In this document: positions 1 to 9,085 of the stretch, piece after piece
How the letters are laid out: each line of letters begins with the position of its first letter
How positions within the stretch are numbered: the stretch's first letter is position 1
NCBI GenBank assembly: GCA_040768585.1
Contig: JAXGMQ010000001.1
Span: forward strand, 930,001-994,000
Direction: 5' to 3'
DNA: 64,000 bases
Origin: JAXGMQ01 sp040768585
Lineage (GTDB): Bacteria; Caldisericota; Caldisericia; JAAYUI01
Translations under genes and position numbers: made by a program
Notes under the pieces: model-generated
What the model was told of the DNA's origin: nothing
The model's input: the letters and a program-made list of their open reading frames with translations, nothing else
Databases searched by the model: none

Positions 1-213
1 ATAAGCAGATATGTCCGTATTGCCTTCGGAGATACTTTTCATCATCTCCAACGCCTTCGGATTCTTGCGATCGAATGTGATGTTTACTTCAAAACCTGGA
101 TATCTGAAAAGCAATCTGGTATCGTTCACCACCTGAATCCCTGACGCGTTATCAATGTTGAGCATAATATCCAAAGCGTTCTTAACACCGACTAAATCGA
201 TGAACTTTGCCAC
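1..213 (-). CDS. Unrecognised protein, N-terminal part only
   Basis: An open frame enters from the left edge and begins at a GTG on the minus strand. A strong GGAGGTGAT ribosome binding site lies just upstream of that GTG. The visible 71 residues begin VAKFIDLVGVKNALDIML and look soluble, with no signal peptide or membrane segment. The rest of the gene lies outside the window. I do not recognise the family, and the amino-terminal part is too short to assign a role. Confidence 0.6.
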   Translation of the reverse strand, partial: MAKFIDLVGVKNALDIMLNIDNASGIQVVNDTRLLFRYPGFEVNITFDRKNPKALEMMKSISEGNTDISAY

Positions 214-573
214 TATAATCACCTCCCCTTACAATTTAGCATTGGCACAGGCGCTAACGCATTACATCCTATAACCTATTTTCTTCCTTGTCAATATACC
301 TATACTGGCATTTTGTTTTAAAACATAAACAGTAACCCACCCTATTCTTGCTCTTTTTACCACGCATTGTACTCCCCAGAAACAAAAAAGTAACGGTTAA
401 AGATGATTACAGTTCAATACACGAGAAACATCTCTCGAATGCTAACAATGTCAACATTTCAAGATTAATAATGTCCATAGTTGCTAATCGGTTCTACAGA
501 GGATTGCCAGTGACCGAGAAAGGATGAGTTAAACTAGAGAAAAATGGATGTTGGGCGACATTTCATAGATACA
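214..573. other. Intergenic stretch without a recognised gene
   Basis: This stretch of about 360 bases is AT-rich. It separates the start of the truncated leftmost gene from the end of the membrane-protein gene, both on the minus strand. It presumably holds the promoter of the leftmost gene. I see no convincing small gene, hairpin terminator or repeat in it. Confidence 0.4.
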
Positions 574-1173
574 CTATCCCGCATTCATGTTAGCGAGCGA
601 AAGAATAGCAACAAATAAAATTAGTACTACAAATACACAAGACAATACTTTGACCAAAAATCCAAAATTAGCAATACAAACGGATAGGAATATCGCGGTC
701 AGATTTACGCAAATTACGAACCATATGTAGAATTGAAATATAGAACCTGCACTAACCTTTATAAAGATATGTCCATTCATAGCGGCAAAGCTTCCCCCAC
801 CTGAATCAGATAAATCCATCTCAGTTAGGGGAATATGCTCTATTGCAATCAATCCAATTTCTTTTTCAATTTGTCTTATACGATTAATCACTGCATTCGA
901 ATACAACCTATTTCTAACAGCTCTTGCAAGAACACTCAACAATAGAATGACGTTGCCCGACAGCAGTAGTATAATGAGTAAATAAATGAAGAAAAAATCA
1001 TTCGTCAATCTATTTGCTACAAAGTAGGTCACAACAGGGAAAATAGTCCCAAAAGTTGTTATCAGAAAAGTAGGAATATCCCAGAATTGATTATCTCTCA
1101 TTCTGTACAACTGGAGACACTCAGTGTACTGCTGCAACAATAAACGTTCTTTCAATGATAATTCATCATCCAC
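574..1173 (-). CDS. Four-helix membrane protein of unknown function
   Basis: The 199-residue product has two hydrophobic hairpins, at about residues 33-53 plus 60-80 and 145-167 plus 172-195. A charged region with a run rich in Arg, Glu and Ile lies between them (about 85-130). The short charged N-terminus starts MDDELSLKERLLLQQY. There is no signal peptide cleavage site, so it is probably an integral inner-membrane protein with its middle section in the cytoplasm. The layout recalls small SLATT-type two-plus-two membrane proteins, but I see no diagnostic motif. It stands alone, 69 bases downstream of archease on the same strand. Confidence 0.65.
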   Translation of the reverse strand: MDDELSLKERLLLQQYTECLQLYRMRDNQFWDIPTFLITTFGTIFPVVTYFVANRLTNDFFFIYLLIILLLSGNVILLLSVLARAVRNRLYSNAVINRIRQIEKEIGLIAIEHIPLTEMDLSDSGGGSFAAMNGHIFIKVSAGSIFQFYIWFVICVNLTAIFLSVCIANFGFLVKVLSCVFVVLILFVAILSLANMNAG

Positions 1174-1242
1174 AATGATACTCTAAGAGGCAATACATCA
1201 ATTTTCAATCCTGCAATGTCAAGACAAAATATACGTAAATTA

Positions 1243-1788
1243 TCAGTCATCCAATATCACCACAACCCTCCACCCCTCATCATTCTTCTCAAATCTCAGC
1301 CCTCCGTAGGTGGCTGCCTTGATGCAGTGGAGGAATTTGTGTTTGTCGGGGTTTATGGTCTCTCCCAAAACTTCACACTCAAGCTGCCAGGACAACCCAT
1401 ATAGCTGAGAAAAACATCCTGAATTCATTGATTCACATTCAAATCCAGAATCTTTCGATTCAAGCTTCACCGACACGTCACCGGATTCATCGCGATGAGA
1501 TATGTCACCTTCCGTGTGATGCCTTTGATAGATTTTTACTCTGGCAGTTTTTGGAATAAAGCCAATTGTGTCAAAATTTAGAATAAGCTCGTTGAAAAAT
1601 CCCACGAGCAGGGACTCAAGCGTGGGTTTGCTCAAACCAAAGACAAACCTTTCGGAATCAGCAACCGAGGTCGGGTCAATAAGCAATTCGCAAAAACCAG
1701 AAACAGCCGACTCGAAAAGCTCTGAGAGGGTTTTCCCTCGAAGCTCTAATGCCAAGTCGGCTGTGTGATCCACTATCTCGTGGGGCAT
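1243..1788 (-). CDS. Archease (RtcB RNA-ligase activator)
   Basis: The 181-residue protein begins MPHEIVDHTADLALELRG, the signature start of archease, in which the His-Thr-Ala-Asp segment helps bind metal. It ends VVVILDD, with the acidic C-terminal residues typical of the family. Archease speeds guanylylation and turnover of the tRNA-splicing and RNA-repair ligase RtcB, and an RtcB gene lies at 36.8 kb in this window. Residues 95-130 are a hydrophilic insert rich in Ser, Glu and Asp, which makes it longer than the usual 140 or so residues. It lies 4 bases downstream of gyrA on the same strand, so it is probably cotranscribed with gyrase. The family assignment is firm; the operon link is inferred from spacing. 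Confidence 0.9.
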   Translation of the reverse strand: MPHEIVDHTADLALELRGKTLSELFESAVSGFCELLIDPTSVADSERFVFGLSKPTLESLLVGFFNELILNFDTIGFIPKTARVKIYQRHHTEGDISHRDESGDVSVKLESKDSGFECESMNSGCFSQLYGLSWQLECEVLGETINPDKHKFLHCIKAATYGGLRFEKNDEGWRVVVILDD

Positions 1789-1792
1789 TTAT

Positions 1793-4267
1793 CTAGTTTT
1801 GACTCTCTAGAGTCTGCTCCTGTTCTTCGTCACCATTTCCATTTATGTCTGGTTTGTCTCTTGAGATCGCTGTGACGGTGTCACTCTCTGCGAGCTTGAT
1901 GAGCCTGACACCCGTCGCGTTTCTGCCACACTCTCGGATTTTGTCAATCTGAATCTTGATGGTCTGACCACCGCTTGTGATGATGAACAGGTGATCCTCA
2001 GGCTTGACCACACGGCAGGTGATGACAGGGCCGGATTTCGGATTTATCTTCATGGCACGAACACCCTTGCCGCCGCGCTTAATGAGTCTGAACTCACTAA
2101 AATCTGTTCGTTTGCCGTAACCATTCTCAGAAACACAGAGCAGACTTGCTCCCTCTTCCTCAACCTCCATCGCGACAACCATGTCGTCGAGGTTGAGTCT
2201 GATACCAATGACGCCCTTTGATGTTCTGCCTGTTGACCTGACATCAGACTCATTAAATCTGATTGCCTGACCATACTTTGACACAATGATTATCTCACTG
2301 TCAGGGTCAACTGGTCGGGATTTTTTGAGCCAGTCATCGCCATCGAGTGTAATCGCGATCATTCCAGTTCGACGCACCTTTTCAAAAGACTTGAGTGGGA
2401 GTTTCTTCACGATACCGCGGGAGGTCACCATAAAGAGGAACCTGTCATCCCATTCCTTGATTGGCAGGATGGCTGAGACAAACTCCGAGGGGACAAGCGG
2501 AAGAAGGGTTGTGATTGGTGTTCCTTTGGCTGTTCTGCCCACCTCTGGGATGTCATACACTTTAAATTTGTAGGCTTTACCGAGGTTTGTGAACGCCAGC
2601 ATGTCCTCTTTATTCGTTACAGAGAATATATCCTTGGCTTCATCTGACTCGTTTGTCGACAAACCCGTGACACCCTTGCCGCCCCTGCCCTGGGCTCTCC
2701 ACATCTCTGGCTTGACACGTTTGATGTAGCCGTCTTTTGTGATGGCGACAATCATCGGATCATCAGAGACCAAGTCCTCAGCGTTGAAATCAGCTTCCTC
2801 AACCGAACCAAACTTTGAACGCCTCTTGTCTGCAAACTCTTTTTTGAGCTCAAGAAATTCTTTTTTGATGAGCTTCTTAAGGCTATCTGGGTTCTCAAGG
2901 TACTCGGTCAGTTTCTTGATGATCTTGACGAGTTCTGCTATTTCTTCCTCTATTTTGCCAACCTCAAGCTTTGTAAGCCTGGCTAGTCTCATATCAAGAA
3001 TTGCCTGGGCTTGCTGGGTTGAAAGCTCGAACCTGTCCATCAATTTCTGCTGGGCGTCTTGGGTGCTCTCAGCGCCTCTGATTATTTTGATGGTCTCATC
3101 GATGTTGGTAATTGCAACATGGAGACCCTCCAAGATATGCTTTCTTTCCTCGGCTTTTTTGAGTTGGAATTTTGTTCTGCGTACAACTGTCTCACGCCTG
3201 AACTCGATGAAACTCCTGAGGTTTTCGATGATGCCAGACTCAATCGGACGCCCATCAACAATCGAAAGCAAAATCCCGCCAAAGGTTGTCTGGAGTTGGG
3301 TGTGTTTGAAGAGTTTTTTCTCAACTACCTTCCAATCAACGCCAGCCTTGAGCTCAATGACAATCCTCATGCCCTCTCGGTCTGACTCATCACGAAGGTC
3401 GGTGATTCCATCAATCTTCTTGTTTCTAACAAGGTCGGCAATCGCCTTCACAAGGTTTGCCTTGTTGACCATGTATGGTATTTCTGTGATTACATATGAG
3501 GTCTTGTTACGGCTCTCCGCCTCGATGTGACCAACGCCCTGTTGGATGATTGAGCCTCTGCCCGTCTCATAGAAACTCCTGACACCGGCAGGAGAAACAA
3601 TCTTTCCACCCGTTGGGAAGTCAGGACCTGGCATTATCTTGAGAATGTCATCAACTGTCGCGTCACTATGGTCAAGCAGATAATTCATGCAATCGACAAG
3701 CTCAGAGAGGTTGTGAGGGGGGATGTTGCATGCCATACCAACACCAATACCCGACGAGCCATTCAAAAGAAGGTAGGGAAGTTTGGCAGGAAGCAGGAGT
3801 GGTTCATCAAGTGAGTTGTCAAAGTTTCTTGTCCACTCCACCGTCTCTTGCCCAATCTCGTCAAGCAGGTGAGTGGCAAGCTTTGTCAGTCTGACCTCGG
3901 TGTAGCGCATTGCCGCAGCGGCGTCACCATCGACTGAACCAAAGTTTCCCTGACCGTCGACAAGCGGGTACCTGAACGTGAAATCCTGAGCCATTCTAAC
4001 AAGCGAGTCATAGATGGCGGTCTCACCGTGGGGGTGATACTTACCCAGAACATCACCGACAACACGGGCGGATTTCTTATAGGGTTTGTTTGGCATATTG
4101 CCAAGCTCATACATAGCGTAGAGGATACGCCTGTGAACAGGCTTTAGACCATCTGTTGCGTAGGGGATTGACCTGCCAATGTTGACCGACATTGCATAAT
4201 CGAGGTAGTAGTTTTTAAGCTCTTCCTCAATTCGTATCTTTTTTACTCTTTCGCCAAGATTATCCAT
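1793..4267 (-). CDS. gyrA: DNA gyrase subunit A
   Basis: This 824-residue protein is the breakage-reunion subunit of DNA gyrase, which introduces negative supercoils with GyrB. The catalytic tyrosine is Tyr122 in AAMRYTEVRLT, the same number as in E. coli. The quinolone region reads HPHGETAIYDS, so positions 82 and 83 are Glu and Thr instead of the usual Asp and Ser. A long coiled-coil arm spans roughly residues 365-490, followed by the six-bladed C-terminal DNA-wrapping domain. The GyrA-box is QGRGGKG (about residue 526) rather than the usual QRRGGKG, with a second related KRGGKG further on. An acidic tail closes the protein. It lies 7 bases downstream of gyrB. Confidence 0.97.
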   Translation of the reverse strand: MDNLGERVKKIRIEEELKNYYLDYAMSVNIGRSIPYATDGLKPVHRRILYAMYELGNMPNKPYKKSARVVGDVLGKYHPHGETAIYDSLVRMAQDFTFRYPLVDGQGNFGSVDGDAAAAMRYTEVRLTKLATHLLDEIGQETVEWTRNFDNSLDEPLLLPAKLPYLLLNGSSGIGVGMACNIPPHNLSELVDCMNYLLDHSDATVDDILKIMPGPDFPTGGKIVSPAGVRSFYETGRGSIIQQGVGHIEAESRNKTSYVITEIPYMVNKANLVKAIADLVRNKKIDGITDLRDESDREGMRIVIELKAGVDWKVVEKKLFKHTQLQTTFGGILLSIVDGRPIESGIIENLRSFIEFRRETVVRRTKFQLKKAEERKHILEGLHVAITNIDETIKIIRGAESTQDAQQKLMDRFELSTQQAQAILDMRLARLTKLEVGKIEEEIAELVKIIKKLTEYLENPDSLKKLIKKEFLELKKEFADKRRSKFGSVEEADFNAEDLVSDDPMIVAITKDGYIKRVKPEMWRAQGRGGKGVTGLSTNESDEAKDIFSVTNKEDMLAFTNLGKAYKFKVYDIPEVGRTAKGTPITTLLPLVPSEFVSAILPIKEWDDRFLFMVTSRGIVKKLPLKSFEKVRRTGMIAITLDGDDWLKKSRPVDPDSEIIIVSKYGQAIRFNESDVRSTGRTSKGVIGIRLNLDDMVVAMEVEEEGASLLCVSENGYGKRTDFSEFRLIKRGGKGVRAMKINPKSGPVITCRVVKPEDHLFIITSGGQTIKIQIDKIRECGRNATGVRLIKLAESDTVTAISRDKPDINGNGDEEQEQTLESQN

Positions 4268-4274
4268 TTGTCAC

Positions 4275-6170
4275 CTAAATATCCAAGTTCTGAACTTCGT
4301 GGGCATGCTCTTCTATGAAACGCCTTCTCGGTTCAACCTTGTCACCCATGAGCAGCGAGAATAACCTCTCAGCTTCGGCAGGATCCTCAATCTGAGCCTT
4401 CAGTAGTATACGCCTCCAGGGATCGATAGTTGTCTCCCAGAGCTGCTGTGAGCTCATCTCTCCAAGACCTTTGTATCTTTGAACCTCTGATCTTGTGCCA
4501 AGTTCGGAGAGAGCTTTCTTGAGCTCCTCGTCGTTGAAAGCGTACTTCATCTTCTTGCCTGATCTGACCTGATAGAGAGGGGGCTGAGCGATGTATATGT
4601 GACCATTCTCGATAAGAGGTCGGAAGTGGTTATAGAACAGAGTTAGAAGCAGTGTCGCGATGTGGGCACCGTCAACATCAGCATCAGCCATAATGATTAT
4701 CTTGTGGTAACGAAGTCTTGAGATGTCAAAGTCGTCCCCGATGCCACAACCGAGTGAGGTGATTAGCGCTCTGATTTCTGCGTTGGAGAGAATCTTGGCA
4801 AGGTTCGCCTTCTCGACGTTTAGCACCTTGCCACGAAGTGGGAGGATCGCCTGGAAGCGTCTGTCACGTCCCTGCTTCGCGTTACCACCGGCTGAGTTAC
4901 CCTCGACTATGAAAAGTTCGCACTTTGAGGGGTCTTTCTCGGAGCAGTCAGCGAGTTTTCCAGGAAGTACAGATGACTCAAGTAAGCTCTTGCGCCTGAC
5001 GAGTTCACGGGCTCTCTTGGCAGCCTCACGAGCTTTTTTGGCGATAAGGCACTTCTCAAGTATCGCTTTCAGGGTGTTGGGGTCCTTGTCGAAGTAGAAA
5101 CTGAGTTTGTCTGAGACAAACCTGTCAACAACCGACTTTGCAGCCATATTACCAAGTCTGCCCTTGGTTTGACCCTCAAATTGCGGGTCACCAATTCTGA
5201 TTGAGACGATGACAACAAGACCATCACGAGTGTCATCTCCGGCAAGTTTCATGTTGGCGTCTTTGATAATACCGTGGAGTTGCCCTTTGTCGTTGAGCAC
5301 CCTCGTGATTGCCGAGTGGAAACCTATGACATGAGTACCACCATCACCTGTCGCAATCGAGTTGACAAATGAGAAGATGGTCTCTCCATAGCCGTCTGTG
5401 TATTGCATCGCAAACTCGACATAGATATCGTCGAGTGTGTCTGAGAAATGCAGAACCTCACGGTGGAGTGGGTCTTTACCCTCTGAAAGGAACTCAACAA
5501 ATTCAGTCAGTCCGCCCTCGAAGTGGAACTTCTCGCTCTCACCTGAGATCTCATCAGTGATCGAGATATAGAGAGTTGAGTTAAGATATGCCAATTCCCT
5601 GAGACGATTTTTAAGGGTGGAGTAATTGAACTCAACTGATTCAAACATATCCGGGTCTGGCTTGAAAGTGACAATTGTTCCTGTCGAGCTTGTCGTACCC
5701 GTTTCTTCGAGGTCAGTTTCCGCAATTCCCTTGCGGAAACGTTGTCTGTAAACCTTGCCATTCCTCTTGATCGTGACAGTCAGCCACGATGAGAGGGCAT
5801 TTACAACAGAGACACCGACACCATGGAGTCCGCCCGAAACTTTATACGTCTTTTTGTCGAACTTACCACCAGCGTTTAACTTGGTGAGAGCGACCGTGAC
5901 GCCTGGAATGCCAAGCTGAGGATGTATATCAACCGGAAATCCTCTGCCGTCATCCGAGATGGAAACAGAACCGTCTGGATGGATGGACACATCTATGTTT
6001 TTACAGTATCCAGCCATTGCCTCATCGATGGCGTTGTCAACAACCTCGTAAACAAGGTGATGCAAGCCCCGCACATCGGTAGTGCCGATGTACATGGCAG
6101 GCCTCAACCTTACATGTTCAATACCATCAAGAACCTTGATATCTTGCGCAGTATATTCTTCCCTAGCCAT
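4275..6170 (-). CDS. gyrB: DNA gyrase subunit B
   Basis: The 631-residue ATPase subunit of gyrase has all expected parts. The GHKL ATP-binding motifs are EVVDNAIDEA, DDGRGFPVD and GGLHGVGVSVVNALS. The transducer domain follows, then the TOPRIM domain with EGNSAGGNAKQGRD, PLRGK and the metal-binding MADADVDGAHI. The C-terminal tail has the GyrB pattern QRYKGLGEM. The length fits the short Gram-positive-type GyrB without the proteobacterial insert. It is the first gene of a gyrB-gyrA-archease unit. Its start is divergent from the lipoprotein pair at 6.3 kb, so the promoters of both units lie in the roughly 110 bases between them. Confidence 0.97.
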   Translation of the reverse strand: MAREEYTAQDIKVLDGIEHVRLRPAMYIGTTDVRGLHHLVYEVVDNAIDEAMAGYCKNIDVSIHPDGSVSISDDGRGFPVDIHPQLGIPGVTVALTKLNAGGKFDKKTYKVSGGLHGVGVSVVNALSSWLTVTIKRNGKVYRQRFRKGIAETDLEETGTTSSTGTIVTFKPDPDMFESVEFNYSTLKNRLRELAYLNSTLYISITDEISGESEKFHFEGGLTEFVEFLSEGKDPLHREVLHFSDTLDDIYVEFAMQYTDGYGETIFSFVNSIATGDGGTHVIGFHSAITRVLNDKGQLHGIIKDANMKLAGDDTRDGLVVIVSIRIGDPQFEGQTKGRLGNMAAKSVVDRFVSDKLSFYFDKDPNTLKAILEKCLIAKKAREAAKRARELVRRKSLLESSVLPGKLADCSEKDPSKCELFIVEGNSAGGNAKQGRDRRFQAILPLRGKVLNVEKANLAKILSNAEIRALITSLGCGIGDDFDISRLRYHKIIIMADADVDGAHIATLLLTLFYNHFRPLIENGHIYIAQPPLYQVRSGKKMKYAFNDEELKKALSELGTRSEVQRYKGLGEMSSQQLWETTIDPWRRILLKAQIEDPAEAERLFSLLMGDKVEPRRRFIEEHAHEVQNLDI

Positions 6171-6279
6171 TTGTTCTCCTTGATTTCAAACCTGCCCAGT
6201 GTATTGCAGAAACACGCTGTACTCAATCAAAAATGAGTTTCTATTGACCACCGTGCGTGTGTGTGGTAAACAAACGCTT

Positions 6280-6735
6280 ATGAGTAAACTACTACGGTTT
6301 TTGGTAATCGGTTTGGTCACGATCACAGCACTGTCCTGCAGGGCATCCGTTCCATCAATGGTGCCAATTGGAGACATAGCGACCATAGATGTTCGAGGTG
6401 AGGTGCCAGACTATATACCAATCTATCCCGGCTCAGACAACTACATCGCTGACCCCCTCACAACAGACAGTGATATCCTCACCGGCACAAATCTCCAAAA
6501 GACCGTGGTGGGCACACTCACAACTGATGCCAACCCAGCATCGGTTTTCCAGTGGTACAAGGACACAATCGCGGAACTCGGGTGGATTCTCATAGACTCG
6601 CAGCAGTACAACGGCGCGAATGCCCAGATTCGAGCAATCAGGGAAGAGGAGACCATGGATTTGTCAATCTTGTCTGATGCGGTCACCACAAAGACTCATA
6701 TCACATACCTTGTTACGAAGGAGGCATCGAAATAG
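6280..6735 (+). CDS. Small lipoprotein with an IPIYPGS motif
   Basis: I place the start at MSKLLRFLVIGLVTITALSC because this gives a standard lipoprotein signal with a lipobox (TALSC). The open frame extends further upstream, but that extension has no signal character. The mature part of about 130 residues carries DYIPIYPGSDN followed by a segment ending in FQWYKDTIAELGWIL. This is the layout of small bacterial lipoproteins in which an IPxYPG motif precedes a WYxxxLxxxGW helix. Its function is unknown. It abuts the next gene with no gap, and the two share the same plan, so they look like a duplicated operon pair. Confidence 0.75.
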   Translation: MSKLLRFLVIGLVTITALSCRASVPSMVPIGDIATIDVRGEVPDYIPIYPGSDNYIADPLTTDSDILTGTNLQKTVVGTLTTDANPASVFQWYKDTIAELGWILIDSQQYNGANAQIRAIREEETMDLSILSDAVTTKTHITYLVTKEASK

Positions 6736-7308
6736 ATGAGAAACACGAAACTTGCACTCTCACTGTCTGTGATGTTCCTTTTGTTGTCCACACTTTTCTT
6801 GGGTGGTTGCCAGGAAAAGGTGCGATACTCCGCCGATGACCTGTTTGCTCCTCTCACCCCAGAGTCCGAGATAGAAATACCTCCAAAGCCGACTTTTGAG
6901 GACATTGTGGTCGACTACATACCCACCCCATCGTGGGAGGAGATGTTGGCAAAGTTTGTTCCAATCTATCCAGGCGCCAGTTTCCTCAGTGACAGGAAAC
7001 CAAACATCAGCTCCAGTGGAGCCAATCCAAGTGTGACATACATCGAGGCTGAAATGTACTACAAGGAAAAATCCGAGGTACTCTACACCTGGCTTGTTGA
7101 CCACCTTGTAGACCACGATTACGTTATCAACCGTAACATGTCAAACGGAGAGGATCCACTCATATTCTCTCCCGTCGATGGAAGGGCAATCATCAACGCC
7201 ATTAACGGAGACGCAACCCTCAAGATAGATATCACACACATGCAATCAACCCCTGGTTGGTTCAAGGTTCAGTACAGTGGCTCCAGGAACAAACGGATGG
7301 AGGAGTAG
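6736..7308 (+). CDS. Lipoprotein, paralogue of the preceding gene
   Basis: The 190-residue product starts with a clear lipoprotein signal ending LFLGGC. After an acidic, Pro-rich spacer it repeats the features of its neighbour: FVPIYPGASF followed by a predicted helix with EVLYTWLVDHLVDHDYVI. It starts immediately after the stop of the previous gene, so the pair is almost certainly translated from one message. Cell-surface or periplasmic attachment by lipid is inferred from the lipobox. No enzymatic motif is visible. Confidence 0.78.
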   Translation: MRNTKLALSLSVMFLLLSTLFLGGCQEKVRYSADDLFAPLTPESEIEIPPKPTFEDIVVDYIPTPSWEEMLAKFVPIYPGASFLSDRKPNISSSGANPSVTYIEAEMYYKEKSEVLYTWLVDHLVDHDYVINRNMSNGEDPLIFSPVDGRAIINAINGDATLKIDITHMQSTPGWFKVQYSGSRNKRMEE

Positions 7309-7411
7309 CTTACTGACAGCACTTCATTATTAAGATAATGTTAACATCATCAACTTTATTATAACTTGAGTTGTACATGTCAGTCCTACAATACCGGTAA
7401 GGAGGATTGGC

Positions 7412-9085
7412 ATGAAAAAAATTGGTGTCATTTTTGTGTGTCTGGTTCTTACTGTTTCAATGTTTGCAGTCTTTAGTCCAAAATCGCCGACTTTGGCGTC
7501 CACAGCCTACTCGGAGCAAGACATCTGCTGGACTCACCTTGTTGAGAAGGGCGAGGTTATTGGGAACCTGATTTGCTATAACAAAGACTATTTCGTGGTT
7601 GAGACTGAGATGGAATCTGAAATATCACCCACTTTTCCAATTTATAACAGCTTCATGTGTTATTCCTTCGAGACAGGCGAGAAGATGTGGGAGAGACCAA
7701 TTGAGCCCGTTCTTGATCCGGACAAGATCTTTGTGAATCTGAGTAACTGGGTTTTCATGGATGACGATGCAATCTACACAATCCTTCCCCATGAGGATGA
7801 CCCTATTCACTATTGCACAGCGGCAGCAATAAACCCCAAAACTGGTAACATCACCTGGACATTTGGCAAATTCAGGAAAGTGTATCTGAATGAAACGACC
7901 AAAGAATACGAGAGAATCGGAGTGCCTTTCATATCGCAACTCTATTTTATCGTGATTGAGAGGATTTGGGAGGACGACTATACCTGCGTTCATGTGAAGC
8001 ACATAATCGATAAGAAAACGGGTGAGTCGGTGTTGTCGGAGATTGTGGCAGACTACTCAAAGGATGAGTTTGTCGGGCCACTCGTGCTTTTGCATATTTA
8101 CGACAACAAATTTATATGGTCATCGAAGGGTTTGACCCACTGCATGGACATCAAGGACAATATCATCTGGACGAAGGAGAACAAAGATTTCTACGGGATT
8201 GATGACAACCCCAGCAGGGTAAAACTTCGATTTCTTGCCAACTACATCATCTCTTTCTATGACCAGACGATTAGATTATTCAACATTGAAGATGGCAAGG
8301 TTTTCTTTGAACATGAGTTTACAGGTGACAAATTGTATTACCCCCGCGGTGTAGCAGGCAAATATTTCATTTTTTACTCAATCAACAAGGACGAAAACGG
8401 TCAAGGCACAATTCACTTTAGTACCTCAGGTTCTGACCAGTTTCATGGTTTTATGGCTTTCAATCTTGAGAGCAAAGATGTTGAGTGGGAAATTGAGCTT
8501 GAAGAGGAAGATGACAAATACGCAAGAAGCTTTGATATCGTTGGAAACACACTATCGGTGATGTATCTCTTCAAAGACCTAGACTCCGACAGATGTTCCG
8601 ATATTGACCAAACAGATGTGGTGCAATTTGATATTGAAACCGGAGAGGAATCAGGAAGTTTCTCTCTGCCACACTCTTATTACTACATCAAGTGTTTCAG
8701 CAAGTGTATCCTCGCCAAAAAGCTTGACAGGATTGACCTCTATGCAAACGATTGCGAGGATAGGACTATCGAGTCTCCGGTGATTGAAACAGCCGAGATG
8801 CTTCCTGTCCCTGTTGCCACAACTTCAAATATTGAAGTAACGCTTGAGGAGTTGTGGCACAAAGACGGCAAGGTGATACAGGTTATTGGCGAGGACAAGG
8901 TTTGCCTACTAGACAGACTCAACAATGACAAGGTCACGGTTGTGAAGGCGGAGGATGGGAGTGAGATTTGGAGTCGGGAGATAAAAGGAATTATTGATTA
9001 CGACCATTTGTGGAGCTATCCTGATTGCCGCTCTCCAGTTTTTTTTTACAAAATTACTACACGAATTTTAGCTGGGCTAATCTAG
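7412..9085 (+). CDS. Exported PQQ-like propeller protein, 5' part of a frameshifted gene
   Basis: An excellent GGAGG site precedes ATG at 7412, and the product begins with a Sec signal peptide (about residues 1-30). The rest is a PQQ-like beta-propeller of the outer-membrane-assembly/dehydrogenase type, with repeated blades such as YSFETGEKMWERPI and AINPKTGNITWTF. The frame ends at 9085 after a sudden loss of pattern at a run of nine T (9039-9047). The homologous blade pattern continues one frame back in the next open frame to 13695. Read as one gene it would encode about 2,090 residues. This is a sequencing error, a disrupted gene, or phase variation at the T-run. Its ligand is unknown; the whole family in this window is extracellular. 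Confidence 0.8.
   Translation: MKKIGVIFVCLVLTVSMFAVFSPKSPTLASTAYSEQDICWTHLVEKGEVIGNLICYNKDYFVVETEMESEISPTFPIYNSFMCYSFETGEKMWERPIEPVLDPDKIFVNLSNWVFMDDDAIYTILPHEDDPIHYCTAAAINPKTGNITWTFGKFRKVYLNETTKEYERIGVPFISQLYFIVIERIWEDDYTCVHVKHIIDKKTGESVLSEIVADYSKDEFVGPLVLLHIYDNKFIWSSKGLTHCMDIKDNIIWTKENKDFYGIDDNPSRVKLRFLANYIISFYDQTIRLFNIEDGKVFFEHEFTGDKLYYPRGVAGKYFIFYSINKDENGQGTIHFSTSGSDQFHGFMAFNLESKDVEWEIELEEEDDKYARSFDIVGNTLSVMYLFKDLDSDRCSDIDQTDVVQFDIETGEESGSFSLPHSYYYIKCFSKCILAKKLDRIDLYANDCEDRTIESPVIETAEMLPVPVATTSNIEVTLEELWHKDGKVIQVIGEDKVCLLDRLNNDKVTVVKAEDGSEIWSREIKGIIDYDHLWSYPDCRSPVFFYKITTRILAGLI

Noticed and set aside
2739..3530. Long open frame on the plus strand opposite gyrA
   Set aside because: It is the shadow of gyrA codon bias: it is rich in Ser and Leu, shows no domain and lacks a ribosome binding site.
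9025..9027. TTG as a genuine start of the second propeller frame
   Set aside because: It has no ribosome binding site and no signal peptide, and the frame continues the previous protein. The frameshift explanation is better.
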